Below, one piece after another: positions 35,903-46,794 of a stretch of DNA of 64,000 nucleotides. This DNA comes from Pyrenopolyporus hunteri (taxonomy: Eukaryota; Ascomycota; Sordariomycetes; Xylariales; Hypoxylaceae): assembly GCA_902806595.1 (NCBI GenBank), contig CADCXC010000018.1, forward strand, positions 1 through 64,000. The letters are read 5' to 3'. The first letter of the stretch is position 1. The number at the start of each line of letters is the position of its first letter. The notes beneath the pieces were generated by a model. It was not told where the DNA came from. It saw nothing but the letters and a program-made list of their open reading frames with translations, and made no database searches. The position numbers and the translations under genes were made by a program.

Positions 35903-37737
35903 AAGGTGGATTTTCTTCGTGCGTAGGGAACACCTAGTAACCAAAGCCCTACGCACTGCGGCGGTAAATACCCAGGTATACAGGTAAGGTAAGCTAGGGC
36001 AGCGATATGTAGACACAAGTATCGATAGCAAGAAACAGCGACGATATGACGGGATATCCTGTCCTTCTCATGCCTGCTCACCCCTCTTTCTCCTCGATCT
36101 GCTTCTCGACCTGTCCCGGTATGGACTCCACCGATACCCACCGAATAGATGAGAGCGAGCCTCGATCCGTGTCAGCAACGGCGGCGGCGGCACCAGCGTG
36201 AGGCATTTTATGCTCACCGGTATGGAGATGGCCTCCGCTTTCCTCACTCCGCACGATATAGTAGGTATACCCATAGTTTATACAGGTAATAATGAGCGTA
36301 TATGGTGTGTATAGATCTATCAACCTCGTCTATCTAGATTAGCACATCCCAGTTATGTTACCCATCTAACTAACCACCATACCCTTCCTCACGCCCTCCC
36401 GCCATCGCGTCTCGTCCCCCTCACCCCATTCTTCAAGCTTTTTTTTTCTTTCCTCCTTGGCCGGTCGACCCAGCCCCCAGCCCCTCTTTTCACGTCATTT
36501 CCCTCGAGGATCATGGGCCATGGACGGGGCCGGAGCCTCGGGTCTTTTTGGTGCTGTAGGTGACTAGGTGCCTAGGCGGTCGCATTGGGGAATCTAGAGG
36601 GCGAGGGATCGTGCTTCGGTCCACCAATAAGGATGGAATTGGGGCCCTAATAGGTAGGTGCCTACGGACTAGACTGGATGGGAGCTGGAGAGAGCAGAGA
36701 GGATCCGTAAGTAGTTAGGTATGCAGGAGGGTAGGTAGGATTGAAGGTAGGATTGAAGGCAAGTAAGTAGGTAGATAGGATAGTTCGCCGTACCCATGGC
36801 GGTCGATCATTTGCAGAGGTTGAGGCGCTACAGCAGGGGCCCCGGCGGGAAACAATCATCTACCAGTTAGGTGATGTCTTAAAACTCCTATTATGAGCCC
36901 ACGAGCCAGGTTATAGCTTTACCACTGCATCTTCGTACTCGTCATCCAAGTAGTTAGCCCGCCAGTTAGCCAGTCAGTCAGTCATGTGGCTCGCAGAGAT
37001 CTAAGCATGTAAGGCTAGATAGACGTACAGAGCTGCCTCGTGTTTCGCGCAATACTTCCCGACTACACTTCGTATTCAACTACATACTAGTCCTCACTAC
37101 GTATTAGATCGCCCACGATATCCCACAGTCTGCCTATAGCTTTCGCAGCCAAGACCGCTAGATATTAAGCTTTGCGGCGAGAGGATTGAGCGCGGTGCGC
37201 GCCCTCCAGTTGAATAAGTGGAGTTTGTACGCCGCCGCAAACGAGGTTGTCAAGAGACGCCCCGTGGGATGTTAAGTACGGGCAATTCCACCCTGTACTC
37301 CCTTCTCCAGCCCGACCCGCCTTCTGACTTAGAGCTCATGACATGACAAGGTCCGTGGCGTCTATTTTTCAACATGCCTAATCTTGGGTAACTAAGCTAA
37401 GGTAGGTACGTAGCTGGTAGGTATATTACAGTGAGTACAGCCACGTACGTCGAGCCCACTAGCCTTGTGCTAGCATCGAAGGGTCACGGACGTCGGTATT
37501 TGCAACGCGCTGGGGACTGGCAGAGGAATAGGGCGGACGGAAGAAGAAAAATGATAAAAGAAAACAATATAAAATGCAATAACTAAACCTACGAAGGCCA
37601 CTAGTTCGTAGCGTAATACCAAGGACGTGTTTCAGTTCCCCTTTTCCGCCCAGGACCACGCGTCTCCACGCAAGGCGGAATCGGGGAGGCACGCGAGCGA
37701 GAGAAAGGCTAAATGGGAAGCTTAGGTTAGGTTAAGC

Positions 37738-37774
37738 TACCTACCTACCTACCTACCTGAGTCAGGTAGGTAGA
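37738..37774. repeat. (ACCT)n followed by inverted (AGGT)n
   Basis: About five CTAC units, then GAGTCAGGTAGGTAG, forming a short inverted repeat that could fold into a hairpin. Confidence 0.8.
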
Positions 37775-38027
37775 TGTAATCAGGGGCGGCAAACACACGC
37801 ACGCACAAGTCAGACACAGAGACACAAGAGACACCACGCGCGCGTGGGCGGAACCCACTCTGAACTGAGTCAGTGAAGAAAAGGGGAAGAGAGGAAAAAA
37901 AAAAAACAAAAAACGAAATGTGGTCGGCACTAGCAGCCCTGCGATAGAAGCTTGTCTTAGACGAATCTCCAGTCTGGGGATGGCGAAGGGCACAAGGTAG
38001 AGTAAGTAGGTAGGATAAGTAGGCTGA

Positions 38028-38052
38028 TTTTTTTTTTTTTTTTAAAAAAAAA
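38028..38052. repeat. T-run / A-run junction
   Basis: About 16 T followed directly by about 9 A. Similar T/A junctions occur near 56,305 and 61,532. Confidence 0.85.
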
Positions 38053-38601
38053 GGCCTTAATTTCTTCCACTCATGTTCCCTATTCCCCCCTTACCCTACC
38101 CTACCCTGCCGTACCTTACCGTACCCTACCCCGACCTTCCTCAGCTACATTACTATCCAACCTCTACTTACCCATCCCATCAACCTCTCTAAAGCGTTGA
38201 CTCTCAACAATAGTAGTTTCATCCTCCTACGCGCGATTAGCGCCCAGTTGGATCACAAAGGATCAGGCTCTGCCTAGCAGGTGACTAACCTTAGTATTAG
38301 TGAATGTCGTCTGTATAGGTTTTCGTAGGTACCTATCTGGGTACTGATCATGTGTGCTACACTGTCACGACTAGTTCTGGTCACGAGGGAAAACCAGTTT
38401 CTGTAAAATGGTTTCAAAAATGTCACATTCCCGCAAAATTTTCAAGCAGTTCGGATGATTAACGATTCGATGCAGAAAGCATTAGTTACACCCCTATAAC
38501 TGGGTATGTAATATAGGGGGTATAATCTTGCACGTTAGTAAGGCGTATTGCACCACATATCTTTCCTACCTAGGTATGTTAGCACAGAACAGGCGGACAA
38601 T

Positions 38602-38633
38602 AGCATTGTTGCATTGTAGCATTGTCGCATTGT
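38602..38633. repeat. Four tandem 8-bp units NGCATTGT
   Basis: AGCATTGT, TGCATTGT, AGCATTGT and CGCATTGT follow without a gap. The array is flanked by CGGACAAT on the left and ATTGTCCG on the right, an inverted pair that overlaps the last unit. Confidence 0.85.
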
Positions 38634-40299
38634 CCGATACGCCCTCCGGGGCCGAGCATACTGTACATATCCCTACTACGTCGTTTATGAAGGGGCCAGG
38701 GCCTCCAAGATTAAGCCAAGACTGGGTCGACCAGATCTGCCCCCGACCCGCCCCCGTCAAATTCCCCCGTCCAGGGTTCCATCCCATCCCAGCGGGCCAT
38801 GCCTGAGTTGGTAAGGTCGAGGTGGAGCAGACATGAAGAACGGTCTGAGACCCGGACCGTCTCTCACCACGGCCGTCGATCTCAGACCCGACAGCTTGGA
38901 TACGTGAGGAGCCACTTAACCTGTTCCAGCAGCACTACGAGCCAACCAGCCAATGGCCATGGCCAATCTACTTATACCGCAGAAACTAGAAATGAACTGG
39001 GCACACAAAGACACATCAAAATAGAAACTCAAGTGGCTTCGTTTCGTTGGAGTACTAGCAGTATTCTGTGCTATCCTGTACTCCGCCTGGTTCAGCGAGC
39101 CATTAGTGGACGCACGCACACTGGCACCTGGCGACCTCCCACGATCCTCCTTCCACGGGCAAGGTCGGTGAGCAGCTTAGCGCTTAACGCGCCCTACCGA
39201 TACCAACGGATGCTACGAGCGGGTATATTTTTCATCTGCTCTTTCGAGGACATGTCCTCCGAACCATGCCCCATGCCCCTGACATAACGCGATATCGAGG
39301 CCTGGCCGCAGCCGACCGCAAAGAAATCAAAGACGTAAAAATAATTCGACGTGGGGTATCTCGTCCCAGTCTTCCGGTCCTTAACACCTCGCACCCCTCT
39401 ATCCGTAAAAATTCATTTTCTTTTTTTGACTCGACTTGCTTCCTCCCAACTTAATGCATCATGCTCTCATGCAAGTCGATGAATCGTGAAAAGGAAAATG
39501 AAAATGGAAATGACATTGAAAATGCATCGTAGCGATGAAAAAACGAGAAAAAAGACGCAATAGAGGTATTTAAAGAAATACGAAAATACAAGTAATAGGA
39601 AAAACATGAAATATAGAAGTCCATGGAAATAGACCCTGAAAAGATATCTCGAGGAAGGTTCGGCAGCCCCGAGGAGTTATCGCCGAGCATACTTTGGCTC
39701 GGTATAATGCGCCTTAGGCGATAGAAGGGCCCCATAGTATAAGGGGCTCGTGCCCATGCCGAATCTCTGCGTATAATGCATAATTCCATCCGGTACCGAA
39801 CTTCTACCGCCTCCTAAATATGCGAGAACGGGCCGTATTTGCTCGTAGTAAAATGCCCAGCTAACAATAGTATCGGGGAGTTGAGGACATGATGCTGAGA
39901 GGATTGCACGTTCCGTTCGTAGCCTGTTCTTTTTGGCAGTTGTATAGATAGGTAGGCAGGTCGAGAGAGTTAGATACTAGGTATAGAACCCGAATTTTAG
40001 CACCTCCCCAAGGATTGGCCGTCTTGATCATAATCAAAGAGAGGTTTCCGGCCGTCGTACTCTCCCTCCTTTGCTACACGCAGAGAATTTTACAGAGCGT
40101 AGCCCAGAGTATTGACCATGAGACGTTGACACCAAGTTGGAAGACATTGTTTTTCCCTGGACCAAAATAAATTTTGATCCTCACTGCAAGTTCTCAGTCA
40201 TTCGCTCACTTTCATTCCCAATATTCAGCCGTTGTTGTCGTAGTCGGGAACTGGCGAATAAGCATCAAAAATGGAACTTGTCTTGGGTGCTTCGCAGTA

Positions 40300-42207
40300 C
40301 TATGCCTGGTAAGGACCCGCGGCCGGTTCAGTCCAGTAAGGATACGCAATTCTATTGCGATTTTCTTCGGTGTCTTCGAACAATGCGTTGAGATCGGGAG
40401 GCATTGTCGGTGGTAGTCCCGGGCCCGTCTGTAAGGCGATAGGCGCCTGGTGTCCTTGGAATATTCCCGTGATATCCCCCATGCCGTACATCTGATGATG
40501 CTGGCCTGTCTGACCGTAGTGATGAACGTTCGGCTGAATATTCGGCGCATATGAATATCCATGGCCCGGGTCGTTCGCGGATAATAATGCCGAATGCATA
40601 GGGACTGAATGCATCGGGTTTGGTGCTTGCATTGAATTTGGTGCAAGCATCATCTCGTTGTGGCTATGATCGGGAGGCGTCACTGGTTCGGCTCGAGACT
40701 GGGGAAGGGGATATTGAAGAGCCGGTTGTTGGTTGTAGGTAAGGTCCTGCATTTGATCTTGTGGGTGGTCATTGAGTCTCTGAGAAAATGCGGATCTTTG
40801 ATGGGTTTGAATCAACCCTGCTCTTCTGCTTGCGGCCGCCTTCGACTTGCTGGCGCAAAGGCCGCCCTTACGACCAGAATTCGCTCGACCCGACAGGTTA
40901 TTCTGCGTTCGCGCCTGAGCTCCCTGTCCACCCCGGCGATTTGATGCTCCCTTGCTACGGTATCTCGTAGTGCTCTGTACGCCGTGTACGGCCCAATCCT
41001 CCAAAACCCATTCCGACGCCTTTTTCGCTTCTCCTGATTCAGTCAAAGGGTCATCAGGACCAGGCCTGCGCTCTCGCTTCACAAATGCCTTTTTTGTTGG
41101 AAAGAAGTTAGTTACTTAACCGATCGCCGACTCAAGCAAGAAGAACAAAAAACCATGATACCCTCTAGAAGAGTGAACAGCCAAATAGGAAGGTTTTGTA
41201 GTTGGGGCGAGCATGTTATCAATAAAGTGACTCACCTGGTTCATACTAAGGTTATGTCGGATACTATTCTGCCAACCTTTGTTTTTGTCGCTCTTTGCCT
41301 TGTCCGTATTCTCACGAAACCATTGGTAGATCTCTTGCAGCGTCATGGAGTGTGACGGGCGACTCATGAAGGCTCGATGAATTAGCTGCGCGTATGGCTC
41401 ATCCACCTTCGTCGATTCTTCCCCATTCGCCTCCGTGGACTGCATTGCCGGCTGGGAAGATTCTCCTTGACTATAGGAGGTATAGTTTGTGCCAAAATCC
41501 TGCTGATCCTGAGGCGATTCAACTCGGGATACCCCTGCTGGGTCAGGTGCCGTTAGACCATGAACAACGGAAGGCGCCTCGTGTTGCGACATAACGTTGC
41601 TGCTCAAGGTTGTCGCAGGGAAATGGTGGTTTTCGTATGAAGCCATCTGGGGCTGGATCTGTTGATCGTGCTGTAACGAATGGCAGCTTGCGTAGTTGTA
41701 GGCCGGCATATGGTCCACGTCCTTACAATTCGTCGCGTTTAGGTTAAGTTGCTGGGCCTGATGAGGCGACCAGCTTCTCGGGCTAGCGACCGAGGATTGT
41801 GCTGAGCAAGGCGCAATAGGCTGGGCACCGTAGGCACCACTAGCGGGTGAGCCGTGATAGGAATAGTTTTCAAGTTCCTCTCCTTCACAGGTGGTAGACG
41901 GCGGGGTTGGCCATACACCCTGGGAAGATGAACTTGCCGAGTGAAGTTGGGTGTGCTGATACGGCGGAAGAGAGGTATTGATGGACATAGGGAATAGGGT
42001 TGGAGGTGAGGGTTGCGACTGGATCAACGGGCCCGCTTCGGCAACCTGGGAAGACGGCGAGGGAAAGTAATAAGAGTGGTGTTTTACAATAGAAATATCA
42101 ACCCCTTGGGCCGTTGATTGCGTTGCGCAGCCGCGTCTCTGGTTCAGCGCAGCGTTGCAAGACGGTAAGCTGTTGACGGGCATACCGTCGCCAAAACTAT
42201 GCTGCAT
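40300..42207 (-). CDS. Forkhead (winged-helix) transcription factor
   Basis: Two minus-strand exons, 42207-41236 and 41088-40300, joined in phase 0 across a 147 bp intron, give 586 residues. The intron falls inside the DNA-binding domain. The forkhead domain spans about 268-345: DEPYAQLIHRAFMSRP, MTLQEIYQWFRENTDKAK, KGWQNSIRHNLSMNQ (helix 3, the recognition helix), then AFVKRERRPGPDDP and KKASEWVLEDWAVHGV. The rest is Gln/Ser/Pro/His-rich and disordered, as expected of activation regions. There is no FHA domain, so it is not the Fkh1/Fkh2 type; it resembles the fungal group that includes FhpA of Aspergillus, though I am not certain. It is nuclear. Without splicing the frame would end after about 40 extra residues, removing the C-terminal half. 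Confidence 0.88.
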
Positions 42208-42661
42208 ACCTAAAGTCCAATATCCTAATGACCGAGGTCAGACTTGTATGTCGCGGTTCGTCCGCGGATCAACGAAGCGGAGGGCAAGATAATGTCGACA
42301 CTGATGATACGGTGGAAGTAATGACGCCGAGGGAAGTAGGTACAACTCAAGAGAGATACAAGCTTGAGTGTGTAGAAGATGACAAAAGAGGGTAGAGGCG
42401 ATGGGATGGGGTGTGGGTAGGGAAGAATAAGGGTGGGTGGTAGGTTGGGTTGTTGTAAGTTAAGATTGTTGGTAGTGGAGTGGGAGATGTAAAGTAGATG
42501 GGGGAGGAGAATCAACGAAGGTGGAGAGAGAAGAGAAAAGACGACATACGTAATAATGTATGAAAGCGTTTAGTGCGCAGGTAGGTGCGTAGGGTTGGGT
42601 TATTTTGGTGTTGACCTTTTTCTGACCATGCAGGTTAGCAGTTGGGAAGGCAGGTAGGATA

Positions 42662-42695
42662 ATGTATGGACTGATGTATGGACTGATGTATGGAC
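42662..42695. repeat. 12-bp tandem repeat, about 2.8 copies
   Basis: ATGTATGGACTG is repeated nearly three times in the forkhead upstream region. Confidence 0.85.
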
Positions 42696-42958
42696 CAGGC
42701 GCGAGAGAGGGCTTGGGCAGTTGCAAGCTCGAGGAAGGTACGTACAGGTAAGTACTTCGAGAGTTGTATAGGATGGGAATCGCAGTCTCATCAACCTGAG
42801 ATTGGGAATAATGGGGACTTGGCTAGATCCTGGTACCTGGTAGGTAGGTAGCAGCTACAGATAATCTAGTAGACCCCAGGCTGTGGCACTTAGCTAACAA
42901 CTTAGCACTATGTACCGGGCGTACTTATGCAGGCGAGGTAGGTACGGGTGGGTAAGTT

Positions 42959-42983
42959 GGTAGGTACGTAGGTAGGTAGGTGT
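42959..42983. repeat. (TAGG)n repeat with ACGT interruption
   Basis: GGTAGGTACGTAGGTAGGTAGG, in the forkhead upstream region; a shorter copy lies at about 42,838-42,850. Confidence 0.8.
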
Positions 42984-43227
42984 AGAAATAGAGAGGGAGA
43001 GAGGGAAAGAGCCAAGGATATCAGACGTCCTCCAATTTAGAGACTGTGTACGTACCTGTCAGTGAATTGTACAGGGAGACAGGGAAGATGAGAGCTCACA
43101 ATGCGCCAGCCCAAAGAGGAGCTAGCCAATACCTACCACAAGAAGGCAGTGACTCTGGTGGGTCTTAGCCGTGTAAATTGCTCTTTTTCCGCCTGGTAGA
43201 CATCAAGAGGCAAGTGGTAGGAGCGTA

Positions 43228-43251
43228 AATAATAATAATAATAATAATAAT
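43228..43251. repeat. (AAT)8 microsatellite
   Basis: Eight AAT units in the forkhead upstream region. Confidence 0.9.
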
Positions 43252-44948
43252 TGGGTATGTGGTTAGTTCACTCGAAGCTAGAACCCCCTGGGTAGTATTG
43301 CTGTTGGGTAGGTACGTGATAGACTGGCCAAATAGGGCACTCCCACACAGCAATGGACCGTGTAAGAGGCTGATTCCCAGGCTTTCTTATGCTCTGCTCC
43401 TGACTAAATGTATAACCTCGCCGACGCGTGAGTTGTAGAGGGCTTCTGCCTCCTAGAATTATTTCCCCCTTTCCTTCTTTTTTCTCTTAATTTATTTTCT
43501 TTTATTCTTTTATTTATTTTTTATCTTATTCTGTCTTGTCTTCCTCTCTCTGTGCTATCTTACTTTTCTTTCCTTGCTTCTTACCATACACATACGCGTA
43601 TACTCTCTATCTCGGCTTTCTGTGTCTTCCAACTACTGCCTACGGGCTTGGCTTGTTCCAACAATTAGTTAAGGCCTTTCCTCGCGGATAGGTTATCAGT
43701 ATGTGTCCCAAGTATCTTCCCACCTTGTACAATCGTATGTGTGTGTATTATATATGCGTGTATGTATGCGTCAGCACATGTGTGTGCGTACTATGTATGC
43801 GTGCGTGCTTCCTGTACATGTACCTACATGCATGCAAAATGCATGCAGAGTGTTTCTTCCTGTGCAAACGGAATTGGGAATGCATTTACTATGCTATAAG
43901 GTGGATGTTCACGCCATGACTATTAGGAGTTCGTTGCTTGTAAAGGGGGCGGGCTGACTGGTTAAGCTATTGCGTACATGGGGTAAATGTAATTGTATAG
44001 CATGGTGAATCATAACGGTCTCAACTAGCTAAGCACACAACAGAACACCACATATGATAGGAACTCCGTCACAGCTCGAGAGGCGGAAGGCCAAAAGCTG
44101 CTTTTCAGCTGGCCAACTTCTCAATAAGCCCATTATTAACGGGAAGATGCAAGCCACCACGGAGGCGCGGTGCGCGGCATAACGACGGGATTAGGGCTTA
44201 CTTCCCGCGTCCCGGATACGTGCAGCGTGAGTAAAATACTGGCAGATTCGCCAAATAGAACCAATCATTAGCTGACACTCATCGTCTCCGGCGGGATCGC
44301 CTTTTGTAGCCTTACTGGAAGAGACCTGAAACTATATTGGAGGAACCACCCCCCTGACCACTTCCGTCGCATGCAAGTCATTACGCATCCTTCTAGAATC
44401 TCGATCGAAGCTTCACATCTGCAAGGGTTTCTAGACCGCTGGTCTGCATAGGATTTATTAGGAGTATTCCGTGTTATCGAGTCGGTGAGGATATCTCAAA
44501 ACCGTGGAACACAATTACCAAATCCCCCCTTGTTCACCTAGTGTACACCTAAGTTTAGAAGCCGGTTGAGCTTGCTTATAGGAGAGAATTCCAGCTTCAC
44601 TTAAGTTACGGACATAAATTGGATATCGTTGCCGCCGTCGTCCCTTCGATAATACCCTCCCGATCAAAGCCCCCCTTCTCATTCCAGTCTCTCGTGAGGT
44701 GGCCGGGTCAGGGTGTCGAAGCAGCTCTCCGTGGGCTGTGCTACCTAGACTAAAACGATATATGATTCGTTGCCAAACTTCCACGATGCAGCAACGTCCT
44801 GCAAATTCCATACCAATTTCATTCCTCCGCTATTCCTAGCTAGCGTAAACCGAGTGGCTGAGATATATCCATGCTGGATGTCATCCAGAGGGAAGGGTCG
44901 CGGTTGTTTGCAGTTGAGATGATGCTGGCGAATAGCGTCTTGGCTTCT

Positions 44949-46794
44949 CTATTTTCGGTAGTAGATCTATATGACGTGTCAATACCCGCCGTGAAATCGA
45001 GGGCAGTAGAAAGCTTACCTTTTTAAACTGGAAGTGGAGCTGGAGGATTCCCTGCGATTGCGAAAGATTAGCTACGCTTTAATCCAGGGATAGCTTAGGA
45101 ACGGGAGGGGTGTTGGATGCGCGCGAGTCTGGAAGGGGAAATTTAAGATATATACGCTAGGAGGTGACTTAGGGCGTGGCTTGCGATCAGGATCCTCAAG
45201 TTTATCAAACTTGGTTCGTTGAAGCACGCCATCCGGTATTGTTTGCCGCACCCCAGAAACCTACATTCCACACTCGAGGGTCTCCTGGCCACGTGGAAAG
45301 CATGTGGCGGATCTGTAAAGAGATAAAAGGAAATGAGAGGTGAGGACATACCTTGTCGAAACTGCTCTTGAAGCCACGATCTTTTTTGGCGCTATAATCC
45401 CATTCGCGGTCAACGATTCGAAAGGCGATGTCCTCGTATGGCGGTCCAGCAATGAAGCGAATCAAGCAAGTATCTTCTTCCCCTGCAGGGGCGAAGGATT
45501 CGCCTCTTCTTCTCCCATGTTCTCGTATGATCTTAAAAGTGGGAGCTTTCGTCTTATCGATGAGGTCGGGATAGAAAATGTTGAATTTGTAACCTTGGAC
45601 CACTTTTGGCGGTGGGTTATCGTGGTCGTAGTGCGTCTGGTTATATTTGTTCCATTCGTAGCCCATCTGTACGCGGTTGAAGTACCGCGGTTTCCGGGGT
45701 CGATACTTGTCCGCCCACTGAGGCTTCGTAGCACTCGGGACCGTCTCTTCGGCTGTGAATATCTCCTCGTTTTCGCTGATGCCTCGAGCAACTTCCCTCT
45801 CATAGAGGGCTTTGGTAGCTTGGGAGAAGTCTTCGTTTCCACCGGTAGCGAACCTGGCGGTGCCGGGGGGTGGTACACTACCCGAATTGCTGGCCGCGGC
45901 AACAGCAGTGGTGCTGTGCTTCGGCTTCGAGATGGACGTTGCGGCGGCTGCGGCATCCTTGGACCCAACGTTGGCAGCGCTCCCAACAGATCCTATCTCG
46001 GAAAGCATCTTTGCCTTTTCCGGGTTACGCTCTCCCAAAATTTTGATCCTACTCTCCTTAATCGACTCGTAGACCTTCTTGAGCTTTGCTTTCGCTTTAA
46101 ATATCTGCAAACTCTTGAGCAGCTGTTCCCAGTAATCGGTGTCCATGACCTCATCCGACCGCAGCTTAGCCTGTATTTGGCCTTCCAGCTTCTCCAACTG
46201 CTCAAGGTTCTTCGGACCCAATATCTTGTCCACGTCCGCGATGACCGAGCTAACTGCGCGTTCTTCAGGTCCCATTGGCTTAAGCCTCTGCCTTCGGTCG
46301 GCGCAGAGAGTTTGCAACGCCTTCCAATACTCCCTGTTGGTTGTGTTCGTCTCCAGAGTCAAGTAGGGCGTGATCTCGGCGTCGAGTTCGTTTAGCTCCG
46401 ACTCTTTTAGCCCATCTATAACGGTGCCAGGAGGAGGCACATCGATATCAACATCGGCGTCATCGTCATCGAAAACGTCGCGATCGGTATCGATGTATCG
46501 CAGGTTGAATGCTAGGAAATCGATCGGCTTCGCTCGCCCCTCTCTGACGCGGATGTCTGCCTTCTTCTTCGCCTGCTTGAGGACGAACTTATCTTCGTCT
46601 GCGACGAATTGCCGAGATTGTTCATCCTGACTGAGCCAGTTCTGGGTCGTGGAAGTCGTCGGGGTCGCCGGCTTGTTCTGGACCGGGCGCGAGGGCTTTG
46701 TGATTCTGCTATTGGGATCTCTTCTAGGAGAGGTGATGTCGCGACGAGGGGGTGACTTACGGCCATAGATCATAGCACGTCGTCCGGGATCCAT
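44949..46794 (-). CDS. Cactin, spliceosome-associated protein
   Basis: Minus-strand exons 46794-45352, 45051-45019 and 44966-44949 splice in phase 0 to 497 residues. The N-terminus is basic and Pro/Ser-rich. The mid domain runs from FVADEDKFVLKQAKKKADIR to about residue 250 (KPIDFLAFNLRY, DRRQRLKPMGPEERAV). The conserved C-terminal cactin domain has KYRPRKPRYFNRVQMGYEWN, YNQTHYDHDNPPPKVVQGYKFNIFYPDL, RGFKSSFDK, then GILQLHFQFKK and IYYRK from two very small exons, which restore the family's invariant end. Cactin acts in pre-mRNA splicing in the nucleus. The first intron is 300 bp, long for this genome; a 48-bp in-frame exon may lie inside it (see findings). Without splicing the frame would add 48 codons unrelated to the family. 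Confidence 0.88.

Larger units (their letters stand above)
27628..40299. other. 12.7 kb region without a recognisable gene
   Basis: I find no frame here that I can support. The longest frames are under about 165 codons, have no familiar motifs, and overlap on both strands. The DNA is a patchwork: TAGG/ACCT repeats (29,345; 35,860; 36,720-36,775; 37,738), AT-rich stretches (31,800-32,100), a T16/A9 junction near 38,030 and a short 8-bp tandem repeat at 38,602. Two same-frame segments at 32,285-32,515 and 32,516-32,803 are separated by a single stop, but their translation looks random. I see no tRNA, terminal repeats or transposase remains. It may be decayed transposon DNA or non-coding sequence with distal regulatory elements for the forkhead gene. 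Confidence 0.6.
42208..44948. other. Long upstream region of the forkhead gene
   Basis: About 2.7 kb between the forkhead start and the cactin stop, both on the minus strand. Read on the minus strand, the first 600 bp are strongly pyrimidine-rich (C/T), as in a long 5' UTR or promoter. It also holds a 12-bp tandem repeat, TAGG repeats, (AAT)n, a T-rich tract at 43,463-43,570 and a stretch of alternating purines and pyrimidines at 43,733-43,857. No gene is supported. Confidence 0.55.

Noticed and set aside
45340..46395. 351-codon plus-strand frame opposite cactin
   Set aside because: Antisense shadow of cactin; composition without motifs.
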